Shown piece by piece: positions 47,456 to 60,998 of a stretch of DNA of 64,000 nucleotides. The translations under genes and the position numbers were made by a program. The stretch is from Neocallimastix lanati (nom. inval.). Taxonomy: Eukaryota; Neocallimastigomycota; Neocallimastigomycetes; Neocallimastigales; Neocallimastigaceae. A model generated the notes under the pieces. The model ran no database searches and was not told the DNA's origin. It saw only the letters and a program-made list of their open reading frames with translations. The number at the start of each line of letters is the position of its first letter. Position 1 is the first letter of the stretch. The stretch covers positions 1,003,001 through 1,067,000 of the forward strand of contig JACVTC010000014.1 of assembly GCA_016946835.1 (NCBI GenBank), written 5' to 3'.

Positions 47456-49681
47456 TTTTTTTTTGTATTTAACTAATGTAAACTTTAATTAATAAATAAA
47501 TTAATTTTGTGAAACTTTAAATTATATATTTTGAATAAAGTAAATATAAAAATATGATTAGCCAGTCTTATTTAAAATATTTGTTTTAACCTAATTTTTA
47601 TTCATATTAAATGAATATTTATATTTATATATTTATCTTATTTAATAAAAAAAGTAATATATCTAATTCAATTTAATAAATTAAATCATAAGATTATAAT
47701 ATTTTAAATGGGTGAATATAATTTATATTTATTTTTTAATTAAATAATATATCATTTAAAATATATTCAAATATATTGCTTTATTTTGCAAAAAAAAAAA
47801 ATTAAGATTATTCTTTACAAATTTAATATCTTTAATAGTAATAAATAAATAAAATACAAAATATATAATATTATAAATAGTAAATATTTTTTAATTTAAA
47901 GGAAAAACATTTAAATAAAAAAAAAAAGGTTTTTCTATTTTGATTTAATTACAGGTGGAAAAAAAAAATTACAAAAAAAAATTTATTAGTTTATATTCAT
48001 TTATAAGAACTAATAAAAATTATATTTAAAAGAATATAAAGTGATTAATATCATACTATTAGTAACCTTATATCAATTTAATTATAATATTACTAATAAT
48101 CAACCATTTTTATTTTTAAACTCTTTTTTTGAAAATATTTTTAACTATATATATATATTTATATAATTACATATCGTTATTACCTATTTTAATGGAATTC
48201 TTCATAAATTAGCTATATCTATCATTTATATAATAATTTAATATTATAAAGCTGTTCATCTTTACTATCAAATAAATCTTATTAAAGTGTAAATATTTAT
48301 TATTGTTGTTGTTGTTAAGCTTTATCAAACGACAATCATTAAGTATTTAAAGAATTCTCTGTCCTAATAATTCAAATTACATACAATTTGTACAAAAAAA
48401 ATTTTTTTGTTATAAAATACAAAAATAAAAAATTTTATAAACTAATTATTATTTTTATTATTAAGTAGCTACACCATTATTAGTCACTAAGTTTATTTAA
48501 AAAACTTTAAAATAGCAACAAAAAAAAATATCAAAACAATTTTAAAATTATTATTTAAAATAGAAACAAAAAAAAAATATCAAAACAATTTTAAAATTAT
48601 TATTAAAAATAATAATGATAATGATAAATTCTTAAAAGTTAACATATCAACTAAAACTATATATATATAATTAGATTAAATATACAAAATTTAGTAAATA
48701 AAATTTAATCATATTTATCTTCATTATTATATATTTACGATTGATAAAAATGATATTATAAATTTATTATTTTTTTTTTTATTTTTTTATTTTGTTTTGT
48801 TTCTTTGCAATATTTTAATTATATTATGGTGATTTTAATTTATGTAATAGATATGTTTATAATATAACTATAATTTTTTTCAAAAAAAAAAAAGTTTCAT
48901 TTTATTATAATTTAAGCACTTTTTATTCTTTTTTTTTTTTTAGAAAAAAATTTTCATTTTTATCTTATAAAATTTCTAAAATGCAAAACAGAAATTTATA
49001 TATTATATAAAATATATTTAAATATATAAAGTTTCTTTTATTGTATATATATATTTATATATCTATACTTTTATGATTATTTTAATTATTTTTTAATGAA
49101 TATAAACTTTAAATATAAAAATAATAATTAGATTTTATTATTTTTACATAATCTAATGATATTTATACATATAAAATACATTTAATGGATCATACATATT
49201 TCAATAAATACATTTTTTAATATTATTTATTATTATTATTACTATTTATTATTATTATTTATTATTTATTTATTATTTATTTATTATTATTATTATTTAT
49301 TATTTATTATTTATTTATTATTATTAATTTTATTATTATTATTATTATTATTTATTATTACTTCATTAAAAGAATTACTATTATTATAAATGAGGCTTAT
49401 AGAAAATAAATAAAACAAGATTAAATTATATATATTATTTATTTGTAATATACTATTTATTATATAAAATTATAATAAAAGTTGTAATAAAATAAAAGTA
49501 TTAATTGAAATGATAATAAGATTACAAACTAAGAATACTAATTTTCTATCATAAGCTTTGAAAAAAAAAAAAATACATTTATAATTAACATTCAAAATAT
49601 TTAAATCCTTCAAAATATTTCCATTATTATCTACATTATTTTCATAATTATAATCAGCAAAATAATATAAACATTTGGAGC

Positions 49682-50574
49682 GTGGCTTATAAATTAAATC
49701 TTAATCCATAAATTTAATACCCCACATTTTTAATTGATAAATGTAAATAAATAAACAAATAAAACTAGAAATAGATATAAAATTTTTTTTTCTTCTGTTT
49801 TTTTTTTAAATTTTAAGAATCAAAAAAAAATTTTCATGAACACTTTATTTATTTATAATTGTTACTTCAAAAAAAAAATAAAAATAAAATAAAATAAAAA
49901 TAAAAAATAAATAAATAAATAACTTAACAAAATTAATAATATAAAATTAAATAAGTAAATAATAAATTATAAAAAATTAAATATATATTTTACTTTTAAC
50001 CATTAAAAAATGGAAAAAAATCCAAAAAGTGAAAAAAGTGAAACAAATAATATTTTATTATTATTTATTAAAATATATCTATAAAATTATATATTTTTAA
50101 ATATTTTTTTTTTTTTTTTTTTAATTTTTGGAAAAAAATCTAAAAGGTGAAACAAATAATATTTTATTATTATTTATTAAAATATATCTATAAAATTATA
50201 TATTTTTAAATATTATTTTTTTTTTTTTTTTTAATTTTTGGAAAAAAATCTAAAAGGTGAAACAAATAATATTTTATTATTATTTATTAAAATATATCTA
50301 TAAAATTATATATTTTTAAATATTATTTTTTTTTTTTTTTTTAATTTTTGGAAAAAAATCTAAAAGGTGAAACAAATAATATTTTATTATTATTTATTAA
50401 AATATATCTATAAAATTAAATATTTTTAAATATTATTTTTTTTTTAGTTTTTTAAAAAAAAATATTAAAATATATCTTTAAAATTAAATATTTCTAAATA
50501 TTACTTTTTTATTATTTTAACAAAAAATATTAATATTTATTTTTAAAATATTTATTTAATATAATTTAAACCAC
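49682..50574. repeat. GTGGCTT-ended repeat X, copy 1
   Basis: It starts GTGGCTTATAAATTAAATC and ends AATTTAAACCAC, so its termini are short inverted repeats (one mismatch). Inside, a tandem array (50010-50455) has about four copies of a 110-bp unit containing GGAAAAAAATCTAAAAGGTG. It resembles X copy 2 at 52559-52932 in both ends and internal motifs. It has no coding capacity. Confidence 0.5.
50010..50455. repeat. Tandem repeat, 110-bp unit x 4
   Basis: The marker GGAAAAAAATC(C/T)AAAA recurs at 50010 (120 bp to the next), 50130, 50240 and 50350. The last three units are almost identical. Confidence 0.85.
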
Positions 50575-50577
50575 AAG

Positions 50578-52010
50578 TATATGGTAAAATTAAATAAACC
50601 ATATTTAATATACAGCCACCTTCCGAAATGCAACACTCTTAGATTATACATATTTAAAATGTTGCTATATTGAATTATTTTCATATAATTTTGATAATTT
50701 TCATTGTAAGTAAAATCAGAATCAAAATTTTTAATAGGTAAATTTTTTTTAAACAATCTTCTGGACACTTCTGTTCTTTTTTTTTTTTTTCTTTTTGGGT
50801 AATCTCATACAAACTTTCTAATAATTTATTTAATTTACAGTTTGTTATATTCATTTTATCTAAAAATATATTTCAATTAAATGCTGTTCTGTTATGATAG
50901 ATTTTTAATTTTCAATAATCAGGTAAGTATTATTCACATTTGAAATATTATTATTGTTTACATTTCTTATCTCATATCTAAATTCTTATAGTTGCTATTA
51001 TTATATCTATTACACTCATAAATTTCAATAAAAAAATACTTATTCAAATCATAAATAATATTGTTCTCTTTATGAAAAATGTTTGTGTTTTCTGTTTTAT
51101 TTGGTATGTTCTTGTATTTAAAAAATTTTTTTTCTAATGTTATTATCACAATAGTTCTCATCATAATTTGATTGTTTGATATCGATTATTGTTTTAAATT
51201 CCAAAAATTGTTTGTTATATTTATTACCATCTAAAGTAGTATCTATTTCACGTAAGTTTATTTCCTGAATATTATTTTAAGTTTCAATGAAGTTTATACT
51301 TTTTACTTAAATTTTATTACTTTCATTATCATAATAAATAGTTCAATATTATTAATTTCATCTACTGGGATATTTAATTTTCTAGATTGTTCAACCATGT
51401 GTTTTGTATTATTGTGAGGATTTTTTTTTTTTTTTTGGATTAAAGGGACAGGGACAGTTATAAACTAAATGTTCGTTACTATCACACAAATAACACCATT
51501 TTTTCCTATTATCATATTTTTTTTATTATCATTTCTCATAAATGTCCTTATTTTTATCCTTATTTTTCCTTTTAGAGACATAAGATATTTCTATATATTA
51601 TTCCTTTTTTTTTTTTTTTTTTTTTTTTTTTTCCTGGAATAAAAATTCAGCTGTTTCTAATTTATCTGTTAATATTTTCTAATATTTTATTAACATCATC
51701 TAAAATACTGTATTTTATCTCCAAGAAATTTATTTATTTTTTTAGTAGCTCTTTGAATAGATAGTTTAATTTTTCCCCGTTATTAAGCTTACTATTTATT
51801 TTTTTTTTTTAACTTTTGTGTGACGTCTAAAAATTCTTCCACTTATTCTAATGTTCCTATATATCGCTTTTAGGCCTACATGTTTTCTAACCTTATGAAA
51901 AGCTTTGGTACTTTTGATTTTTTCTTCATGAAATTTATTCTTCAGTGCTTCTAATATTAAATATACGATAATTCTTTTCTTCCTTTTTTTGCTTCTAATA
52001 AAGGATTTAT
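50578..52010 (-). pseudogene. Retroelement Gag relic with zinc knuckle
   Basis: On the minus strand from 52010, broken frames read LEALKNKFHEEKIKS, VEEFLDVTQKLKKK and NGEKLNYLFKELLKK, a helical Gag pattern. A clear CX2CX4HX4C knuckle (CYLCDSNEHLVYNC) follows at about 51460-51505. Downstream ORFs of 65 and 70 codons (51164-50967, 50768-50556) could be the following domain but were not recognised. Several stops and shifts make it inactive. The element class could not be decided. Confidence 0.5.
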
Positions 52011-52116
52011 GTATAAATATATTTAATTTTTATTTATGTATATATGTATTCAAGTGTCGTTAATTCAAGAATATTTTAATTATATTAAATTATTAAATTA
52101 TTAAATATATTAATAC

Positions 52117-52147
<31 letters not shown>

Positions 52148-52299
52148 AAGTAATTATTATAAAATTATTATATTGTTTTTTTTATACTTAATTTTTTTTT
52201 CACTTTTTTTCTTTCAAAATAAGATTTGATGATTAAGTTATAGGTTAGTTATAATTAAAAGGTTATGATATATAGATGCAAATGGAATCTAGTGGGGTG

Positions 52300-52541
52300 T
52301 GGGGCATTTCGCCAAATTGAAAATTATTAAATAAATAAATAAATATTATTAATATCGCATAAAAACAATTTTAAAAAAAATATATTTTGAATTAATATTT
52401 ATTTATTTATTCATTTTATTTATATCAATACTCTACTTGTCGAAATGCAACCTGAAGAAAAGCAACTTGGGGAAATGCAACATTTTAATACTACGCCACT
52501 TGGCGAAATGCAACCTGGCGAAATGCAACTCTCCCTTCGCA
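52300..52541. repeat. 15-bp minisatellite, unit CTGGCGAAATGCAAC
   Basis: Five units, some degenerate, lie at 52434-52531, with an inverted partial unit (GCATTTCGCC) at 52304-52313. An isolated unit CCGAAATGCAAC also occurs at 50622-50633. The tract is strikingly G+C-rich here and abuts repeat X copy 2. The 68-codon ORF over it is repeat-derived. Confidence 0.75.
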
Positions 52542-52558
52542 ATCGTTCATTTCGCAAT

Positions 52559-52932
52559 GTGGCTTGCTTTTTTAATAATTAAATATAAAAATATCCAAAA
52601 ATTGAAAAAAAGTGAACCAAAACAAAAAACAAATTATAAATAGAAAATATAAATAATTTATATTTTTAAAATTAAATATTATTAAATATTATTTTTTTAT
52701 TATTTTAAAAGTATTAGTGTATTTTTATTATTTTTACAAAAAAAATATTAAAATATATCTTCAAAATTAAATAAATAAATATATATATATTATTTAAAAA
52801 CTATATTTAAAATTAAGTATTATTTTATTTTTATTATTTTTACAAAAAATAAAAAAAAATATTAAAATATATCTTCAAAATTAAATATATTTTATAATAT
52901 AATAAATATTTATTTAATATAATTTAAGCCAC
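52559..52932. repeat. GTGGCTT-ended repeat X, copy 2
   Basis: 374 bp with perfect 7-bp inverted ends GTGGCTT/AAGCCAC. Internal AATATCCAAAAATTGAAAAAAAG resembles the 110-bp units of copy 1. The final 60 bp (TTTATTTAATATAATTTAA) match the end of copy 1. It has no ORF. Confidence 0.5.
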
Positions 52933-52959
52933 ACTTATGTAAACTGTTTATTAAAGCAC

Positions 52960-54260
52960 GCCGCGCTTATTGAAACTCCTCTAATTTCCTTTTCATATTC
53001 ATTATAAGATAAGGATCATTCTTCTTGTAATGTTAATATTAATTTATAAAAAGTAGGCTTTTCTGAAAATAAATTCTTTAATTAATTCTTATAAAATTCT
53101 GAAGCATTATTTGTTATATGTTTTATATTATTATAATAATTCCAATATTTGATTTTATAGTTTTTCAAATATATATATATATATATTTTTTTTTTTTTCC
53201 AAAGTAATCTTTAAATTCCAAAAATTAGTCATAATTATGTTAGTGGCATTCACTTTTAATTTTATCATAAATATCATTTATATATTTAGGGTTTATAAAA
53301 GCAAAATTCGAAATATTCTTATAATATATATACAAATCGTTATTATTTTCCCTTTCATTAAAACATAATTTATTTTTATTTTTTTTTTCTTGATGCACTT
53401 CTATAGTGAAAAGTACAATATTTAATATTTATATTAGGAAAAACTTTTTTTTTTTTTTTTTTTTTTGCAGCATTAGATATTCCTATTTCAAAATCATAAT
53501 GAAAATTTTTTCATGAATATAAAATATAAAATATTATAATATTTACTTGAATTTTTTTTTTTTTTTTTTTTTTTTTTTATTTCATTTAATAATATTTCAT
53601 AAGTTGTTTGCTCTTTATTTTTTTATTATAGAAAAAAAAAAAAAAAATAGTGTAAGCAAAATAATTCAATTATTTAATATAAGTTATTGTAATTAAAATT
53701 TAATAATTAAATTTTGGTACTACCGAGAATGATCCATTTTCAAATATATTAGATATATTTCGAATATAATTAAGCTTGAAATGGAGATTGAAAAATTATT
53801 ATAGTCGAATATTTGAATATATTACGAAGTTTTCATCTCTTTTTTGATTTATAATATTCAGATTCATCTGGAATTTCATCAAAAGTTTTTATATTGGGAG
53901 ATAGTTGCACATTTATATTTCTTTATATTTGGGATTTAATTGTATTGTATTCAGGACATATAAATCTCATCTCTTGAGAAAATTTTTTTAAATGTACGTT
54001 TTCATTTTATATCATAAGGGGCTGAACTTTTTTTCTAATTTCTTCTATAAATTTATGATTTGCTATTAATATAGATATATCAAATTATTTTTCAAGATAA
54101 TCATGTAAACTTTCATATTTTAGGATCACCTTTTTATCATTTAAAATAATAAAGATTTACATTTATTTGATGTTTAATATTCAGCACATCTATAAAGTTT
54201 TGAATTATCCTTTTTTGTCTTTGAAAAATTATATTTTTATTTTTTAATTTATAATAATTT
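52960..54260 (-). pseudogene. MULE-type transposase relic with FLYWCH-like N-terminus
   Basis: Minus-strand fragments in several frames appear in the order of a MULE transposase. First comes a FLYWCH-type zinc site (LYRCAEY...NKCKS, about 54230). Then LIANHKFIEEIRKK, CPEYNTIKSQ, NIKTFDEIPDE (about 53880), IIFQSPFQA, and the first catalytic block as NGSF instead of DGTF (about 53730). KEQTTYEILLNEIK follows, then the second catalytic block FHYDFEIGISNAAKK (about 53490), a region with FAFINPKYIND (about 53300), and the C-terminal HITNNASEFY and FSEKPTFYKLI. At least six frame breaks and the mutated first Asp make it dead. Confidence 0.7.
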
Positions 54261-54518
54261 GTTCTTTTCCTCTATTTGTTTGACTTATTTTATCTTCATT
54301 TTTTGGACTTTTTCACTTTTTTTAATGGTTAAAAATGAAATAGGTTTATTTTTTATTTATTTTTTTTTTTTTTTCATAATTTATTATTTATTTATTTAAT
54401 TTAATTTTTTATTATTCATTTTATTTTATTTCTTTTTTTTTTTTATTTCTTTTTTTTTTAATGTTAGCAATTATAAATAAAGTGTTTGTAAGAAATTTTT
54501 TTTTTTTTAAAATTAACA

Positions 54519-54553
<35 letters not shown>

Positions 54554-55470
54554 AACACATTTATATTTATTTCAAGTTTTATTTATTTATTTAAAATTAT
54601 TCAAAAGTATTTAAAAAGAATTTAAAATGTGGTGTGTTAAATTACTAATTTATTTTCTTATCTATAAGCCACAGTTCTATATAATATTTATTATATATAT
54701 ATTTTTTTATTTATTTATTATTTTTTTTTTTTTATATTTACTTTTATTTTTTAATTTTCGAACAGTATATAGATTTTTTATTTTATTAGTTTAAGTATGA
54801 ATATATTTTTTATTTTTTTCATTACTATTTTATTTTATTTTATTTTATTTTTTTTTATTTTATTTTTTTATTATTTTTTTTTTTTTTCTATTAATTATAA
54901 AAAAACAATGATTAATGAACTAATGAATTTATTATAATTTTAATTGGTATTATTTTATATGTATATATGTAGATATATATTTAGATTTTTTTTTTTTTTT
55001 TTTTTTTTTTGATTATAATAGTTTGAAATAAAAAAAGTCTTAATTTTTATTATTATTTAATTATTATTTTTTAATATGATTTTTTAATTATTATTATTAT
55101 TATTTTTTTTAAACTATATTTTTTTATTATAATTATAAATTTATTTTATTATAATTTATTTATTTTAATTTATTATTATTTTTTTTATGAATGATCTTAT
55201 TAAAAAAAAAAAAAAAAAGTAATTGAATGAAATGAGAAGATGAGAAGGAAGAGGATTAAATAAATGATTAATATAAATATTAAAATATATTAAATGCTCT
55301 TTATTAGTAAAACTTATTATTATTATTATTTTTTTTAATAATGTCTTCATATAAGTTATATTTATAAAACTTAGTTTAATTTAAATATTTAATTTTTTTT
55401 TTTTTTTTAATATTAAATAATTTCAATGTAATATATTTTTTTTATTTAATTTTTTTTTTTAATCTTAGAA
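54261..55470. other. Gene-free flank rich in T runs
   Basis: No coding pattern apart from ORFs over homopolymers. It forms the 3' flank of the DENND6 gene. Confidence 0.5.
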
Positions 55471-55863
55471 TTAGTTTCTTAATTGTTCTTCAATGGCTTT
55501 ACGAAGATCTTCAGAAAAAGTATTCATTAAAAGTTTATATTGTTTCTTTAGTCGAATATATTGTTCCTTGGTCGGTAAAATTAAATCATCCATAGATGTG
55601 AAATTTTCATAGAAACGTGTGGATTTCGGTGTGGGACAAGAAAGTGGTATGGGTAGAATGATATGACGGTGACGACTCTTACGTTTCTTGAATTTTTGTA
55701 TCTCAGGATTATTGAAAATTCGTTGTATTAATTCTTCTCGATTATACATTTTCGAAATTTCTTGATCACTTAAATCATGAAGTGTGGCTTCTTCCGCTAG
55801 TGTTAATGCTCCTGATTTAACTTTAGACGAGGAGGAAGATGAAGATTTTAATTTTGATTTTCC

Positions 55864-55947
<84 letters not shown>

Positions 55948-56774
55948 TTTAGTAGTAGTTGTAGTTAATATGGAGATGGTATTTGCATTTTTGTCATTAG
56001 AATTCATATTAGTTTTGTTATTTTGGGTATCATTAGTAGTTGTTGTAGTAATATTGGTGGTGTTATTAGAGACATTTAAGGAAGAGACAGAACCCGATAA
56101 TTCATAATTTTCTCTTTGTAGTTCTTCTTGACTGAAAGAGGTGACAGAGGAGGAAATACCATCCTCTGAATTTAGGGTATTTAAACTAGTTTTAGAATCA
56201 TTAGATGTGGTATCTATTGAATCTGAAAAAGTTCTTTTCATTTGATAAAATCTTGTAGAATTCGTATCACTCGTATCAGACTCTTGATCTTTAAGAGAGG
56301 TCGCCAATGGAGATCCTTTTTTTCCATTTCCTTTATTATTGCTATTACTATTAATTTTTAGGTAAGATGAAGAGTTACCAGAATTCTTATCTTTTTCTTT
56401 AAAAATTCCTTCATAATGATAAATTTCATCTCGATAACGCATTAAAAGTTCAATAATTTCGATAAGCTTCGGTGTTCTCACATTAATTTCTTTATTTTTA
56501 TGACGATCATTGGAAGAGGTATCAAAGGTATTATTGTTATGTCTAGATTTTAAACTATCAGGACTTTTAATTCTAAGTCCATGATCGATTGTTTTGTTAA
56601 TACCATTAGTATTAATATGAATATCAGATTTTTTAGATTTTGATGTTGTAACCGAAGAAGTATTTAGGGTTGATATAGTAGCTGCCGTTAGAGGTGTTGC
56701 TGTGGTGGATATAGAGGGTCCTGAATTTCCTTTGTATGTTTTATTATTATTAGAAGTACTAGTACTTCTATTAC

Positions 56775-56841
<67 letters not shown>

Positions 56842-59800
56842 GTTATTGTTATTTGTATTATTATTACTATTGGCATTATTACTAGTGATAGTAGTAATAG
56901 TATTATTAGTATGAGTATTGGTATTAGAAATAATATTAGTAGTAGTGGTAATATTTCCATTGATATTATTATTATTATTATTATAATTATTTGTATTAGT
57001 ATTGGTATTATTACTATTACTATTGGTTTTTGTGTTATTGGTACCATAGAATCGAGTACTTCCTGTTTTTATCCAATACCGTAAATCTCCTTCACACATA
57101 ACATAGAAATAACGACGACGCCATTCACGTAGGGCATTACAAATTCTAAGAAGGAACCATAAAGAAAAGTTTGGAGATTTAATGAAAAGTCGATAGAATT
57201 CAATTAGTGTTCGTTTACATTTTAATGGGAAAATAGGAGCTGTTTCATTAATAATCTTTAGGAAGGCTTCAATATTGAAATTTTCAAGTTGAGGTGAAAA
57301 TCGTAAATCTGAAAATTTCATAAGACGTACATTGTAGATTACTTCCTTATCAAAATAATAATCTAAAGGTTGTAAAAATTTTTCTGAAAGTTCTACAAAA
57401 TGACGTCTGAACATATTATTAATGATATCTAAGGAGTAACCCATTAAGGCGGCTTCCGTGATCTTTTTTATAACATTTTTATCCTTATAGAAATAAGGTT
57501 TATGCTTTGTAATAATTTTTTCAACACATTCAATATTTGTTTTACCTGTTGAGGTAGATTGTGATGAATGAGGCATAGATGATTTAGTATCAACATTCTT
57601 TGTTATATTACCTGAAGAAGCTGCTGGGGTTAATGAGGTTACCTCTTGTAAAGTTGATGAAGAAGAAATAGTAGTATTTGTATTGGAATTTGCAGAAGAA
57701 ATCATACTTTCATTAGCTTTCGGTGTTGCGACTAAGGCTTCACTACTTTTTTTAAGTGAGGCAAAGAAAGAACTATACTTTGAAGTAGTATTAGGAGATA
57801 ATTTAACTTCTTCAGAGGATCTATTGATATTATCATCATTACCATGTGATTGCTTTGTTGGATTTTTTGCTGATGTGGCATTTGTAGTAGTGGAAGAGGA
57901 TGTACCACCTAGTAGAGATTGCCAATTAAATCCTGAGAAACTATTACTGATTCTATTACTGGTAGATGCTGTAGAATTATTAGTATTATTACTGGAAGAG
58001 GTGGATGATTTAGCTGTAGAATTCGAATTCGAATTAGTATTAGAATTAGAATTAGCAGGGAGATTATTTTTATTAGCTTGGAATGAATTTGAATGAATGG
58101 CATCAATATTTGGATCAAGACTAGAGCTAGATGAAGAAGCTAAATTATTTATACTGGAGGAAGAACCAAGATTTGATATAGGGAAAAGGCTTGCAATATT
58201 TTTAAGAGAAGTAGATGTAGACATTTCTGTTTTGGAGGTAGGTAAAAGTGAGGTCCAAAGAGAAGAAACAATACTTTGATTTTCTCTCTTAATTGGTTTA
58301 CCTGCACCCACAGGTTGTTGAGCTGTTTTATCATTATTTATCATGGAATTATTACAAGGTTTTCGTTGAACATAAACAATATTAGGCCAATGACCGAGAG
58401 CTTTACTAAATACTGGATTTGTTGTACCAATGATAATATTAGGAAGAGCGGGTTCCTTTTTTACAATATTTTTAAAATCAGAATCTTGAATGGTAAAGTA
58501 TGGACGAAAATCACCACCAAAAGGTACAGGTTTAATTAATTCCATAAAGGCATAAATAGTTTCACTACAACTTCTTGGGGTATCACCTAATACTAAAATT
58601 GGTTCACCTAATATCATCATTTCCCAAATTTGCCAAGCATCTCCTATAGATTGACGGAAAATTTCATAAATTCTTCCAGGGCAAACAGGCATTTCTTGAT
58701 GTATAGTTACTTTCGTTGATTTATCTTGTGAACTAGTATATATATACGTGTTGTGTGTGTGTATGTGTATATGTTTGTGTATATACATTTTTATATAATT
58801 TATAAAAATAAAATAGTTTGATAATATTTGATAAATACATGTATTTGTATTGTGAAAATAAATTAAAAAATATATATTTATTAATAAATATATATAATAA
58901 TAAGATCATTAATATATATATATAATATCATTAGTAAACAAATATAATAATAAAACTATTAGAAAGCATGTATAATAATAAAATTATTAATTTTATATAT
59001 TAAATCAAATTTTTTTATTTTTTTATTTTTATTTTATTTTATACTATTTTATTTTATTTTATTTATTTTTCTTTTTAATTACTATTAAAACTTACTTCAT
59101 ATGCTGTGAATTTGCATTTGTATTAAAAAATAGAGGGTAATGATTAGCAGGAGCAAACATAATAGGATAAACACTTTTAAAGAAAGGGAAAGATAGAATA
59201 ATATTTGAGGGTGTTTGTTTTACAGAGTTAGATCGAATAAAGAAATAGCGTTCATTTAAAATACTTGGGGGATTAGGCCATTTATTAATAAATGCAACTG
59301 CCATTTTAAATATTCTTTGACGTTTATGAATTAAAACTTCATCTTCTACGGTTTTGCCAATTTTTAGGGAACTAAAATAGAGAAAACCAATTTTTTCTAC
59401 AATTTTCATAAATAGTCCTTTAAAAGGATGAGGCGAAAGAAGAACAAAGGATTTTTGAAAATAACCTCTTTTATTGGTTGGATCCTTTTGTTGTCTGAAA
59501 AAAACATAACCATAGGTATAACCATCCATATCAATTTTAATATTATTTTGATATTTATCCGTATCATTTGATTGTTTATTAATACTTTGATGTTCCTTTT
59601 TCTTTAAGGCTACTGGTGAAATATGTCGTTGTTGATAATATAATTTTTCTATACTTGGACCGGATTTCATTCTGAAACAAAAGATAGAATTTCCTTTATG
59701 TGATGTAGAATTGGAATCTGGAAATGCTGAGAAACTAACATTTTTCTTTTCGTCATCTGTAAATTCAGTAGGAGGATAAACATATTCTAATGCTTGACCT

Positions 59801-60955
59801 ATTTCTAAATCAAAATTCAATACACAAAAACAAAGTACCCAACGATGAAATCCATCTAATTCTTTATCTGTTAATATATCATCTTTTTTAATAGTCAATT
59901 TTTCTTGTTTTTCATTTTCTATTGATTTTTTCATTACGTTATCTTTATTATCATTATTTATATTATTAATATTAAAAATTAATATGATTATGATTATGAT
60001 TTTAATTATTTAAATAAAATAAATATGATAAATAAATTTAAATATAAATATAATATATATTATTTGTTTCTATTATTCTTACCATGCTTATTATTTGAAT
60101 CTGATGAAATTTTATTTGATTCCGAATTATTCTCGTATGATAAAGGTGATGTTGTAAAATCTGCTGATGGTGAAGTTATTTTATCATTAATTTGATTTAA
60201 TGATATACTTGAAGAATTTAAAGAGGATTCTAGAGATTGAGGAGAATGGGGAGATTCCGGTGAAAATGTGGATGAATCATTGTCTGATATACTGTTTATA
60301 TTATCTACACTACCTATAGTATCAATTTTATGATTAATTAATGATTTTGTTAATTCATTATAAAGAAGTGATGAATATGAACCTGTAATTCCTTTTAATT
60401 CTTTTTGAATCAAATTATTTTTTTTTAATAATAATGATGGATATTTATTATCATTACTAATATTTTCATTTAATATATTATTATTATTATTTATATTAAT
60501 TTTATTTTTATTATTTAATTTAATATCATTATTATTATCTTTATGATTATAATTTTGACTTTTATTATTATCACTGATAGTATTCCTTTGAATATTTAAT
60601 TTATTATTATTTTTGGAAATATTTTCATTTTTATTTTTAGGATCTTCTTTTTCAAAATAAGTATCACTTTCATTAATTTGTTTTTCACAAGAAGATGTAC
60701 TTGAATTATCCAAGGAAAACATAGTTTTTGGATGATTTTTTGGAGACAAATGATTATGGTTATTATTATTAATAGGATTTACATATTCAGCTTCATAACT
60801 GGATAAAGAATTTATTTCATCATTTATACTAAAACTATAATCATTATCAACACTACTTTCATTTGTATCACTTATAATATTAATATTTCCAGTAGAAAAA
60901 TTTTTTTCCATTTGAATTTTTACATAATCCACATTTAAATTTTCAGGTTGTAATA

Positions 60956-60998
<43 letters not shown>

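Larger units (their letters stand above)
41527..49681. other. Long gene-free intergenic region
   Basis: Eight kilobases of extremely A+T-rich DNA without any convincing ORF. It is marked by poly(A) runs at 42092-42138 and 42298-42352 and by the microsatellites listed separately. I saw no tRNA, LTR or coding relic. Confidence 0.5.

Noticed and set aside
52437-52643. 68-codon ORF with repeated KCNL(A/G)KCN
   Set aside because: It is the translation of the 15-bp minisatellite; there is no independent sign of coding.
58734-58788. ATG at 58788 as start of a separate 1105-residue protein
   Set aside because: The first 19 codons come from a CA-type repeat inside the intron. The CTAG acceptor and the frame fit the upstream exon, and the two parts are halves of one DENND6 domain.
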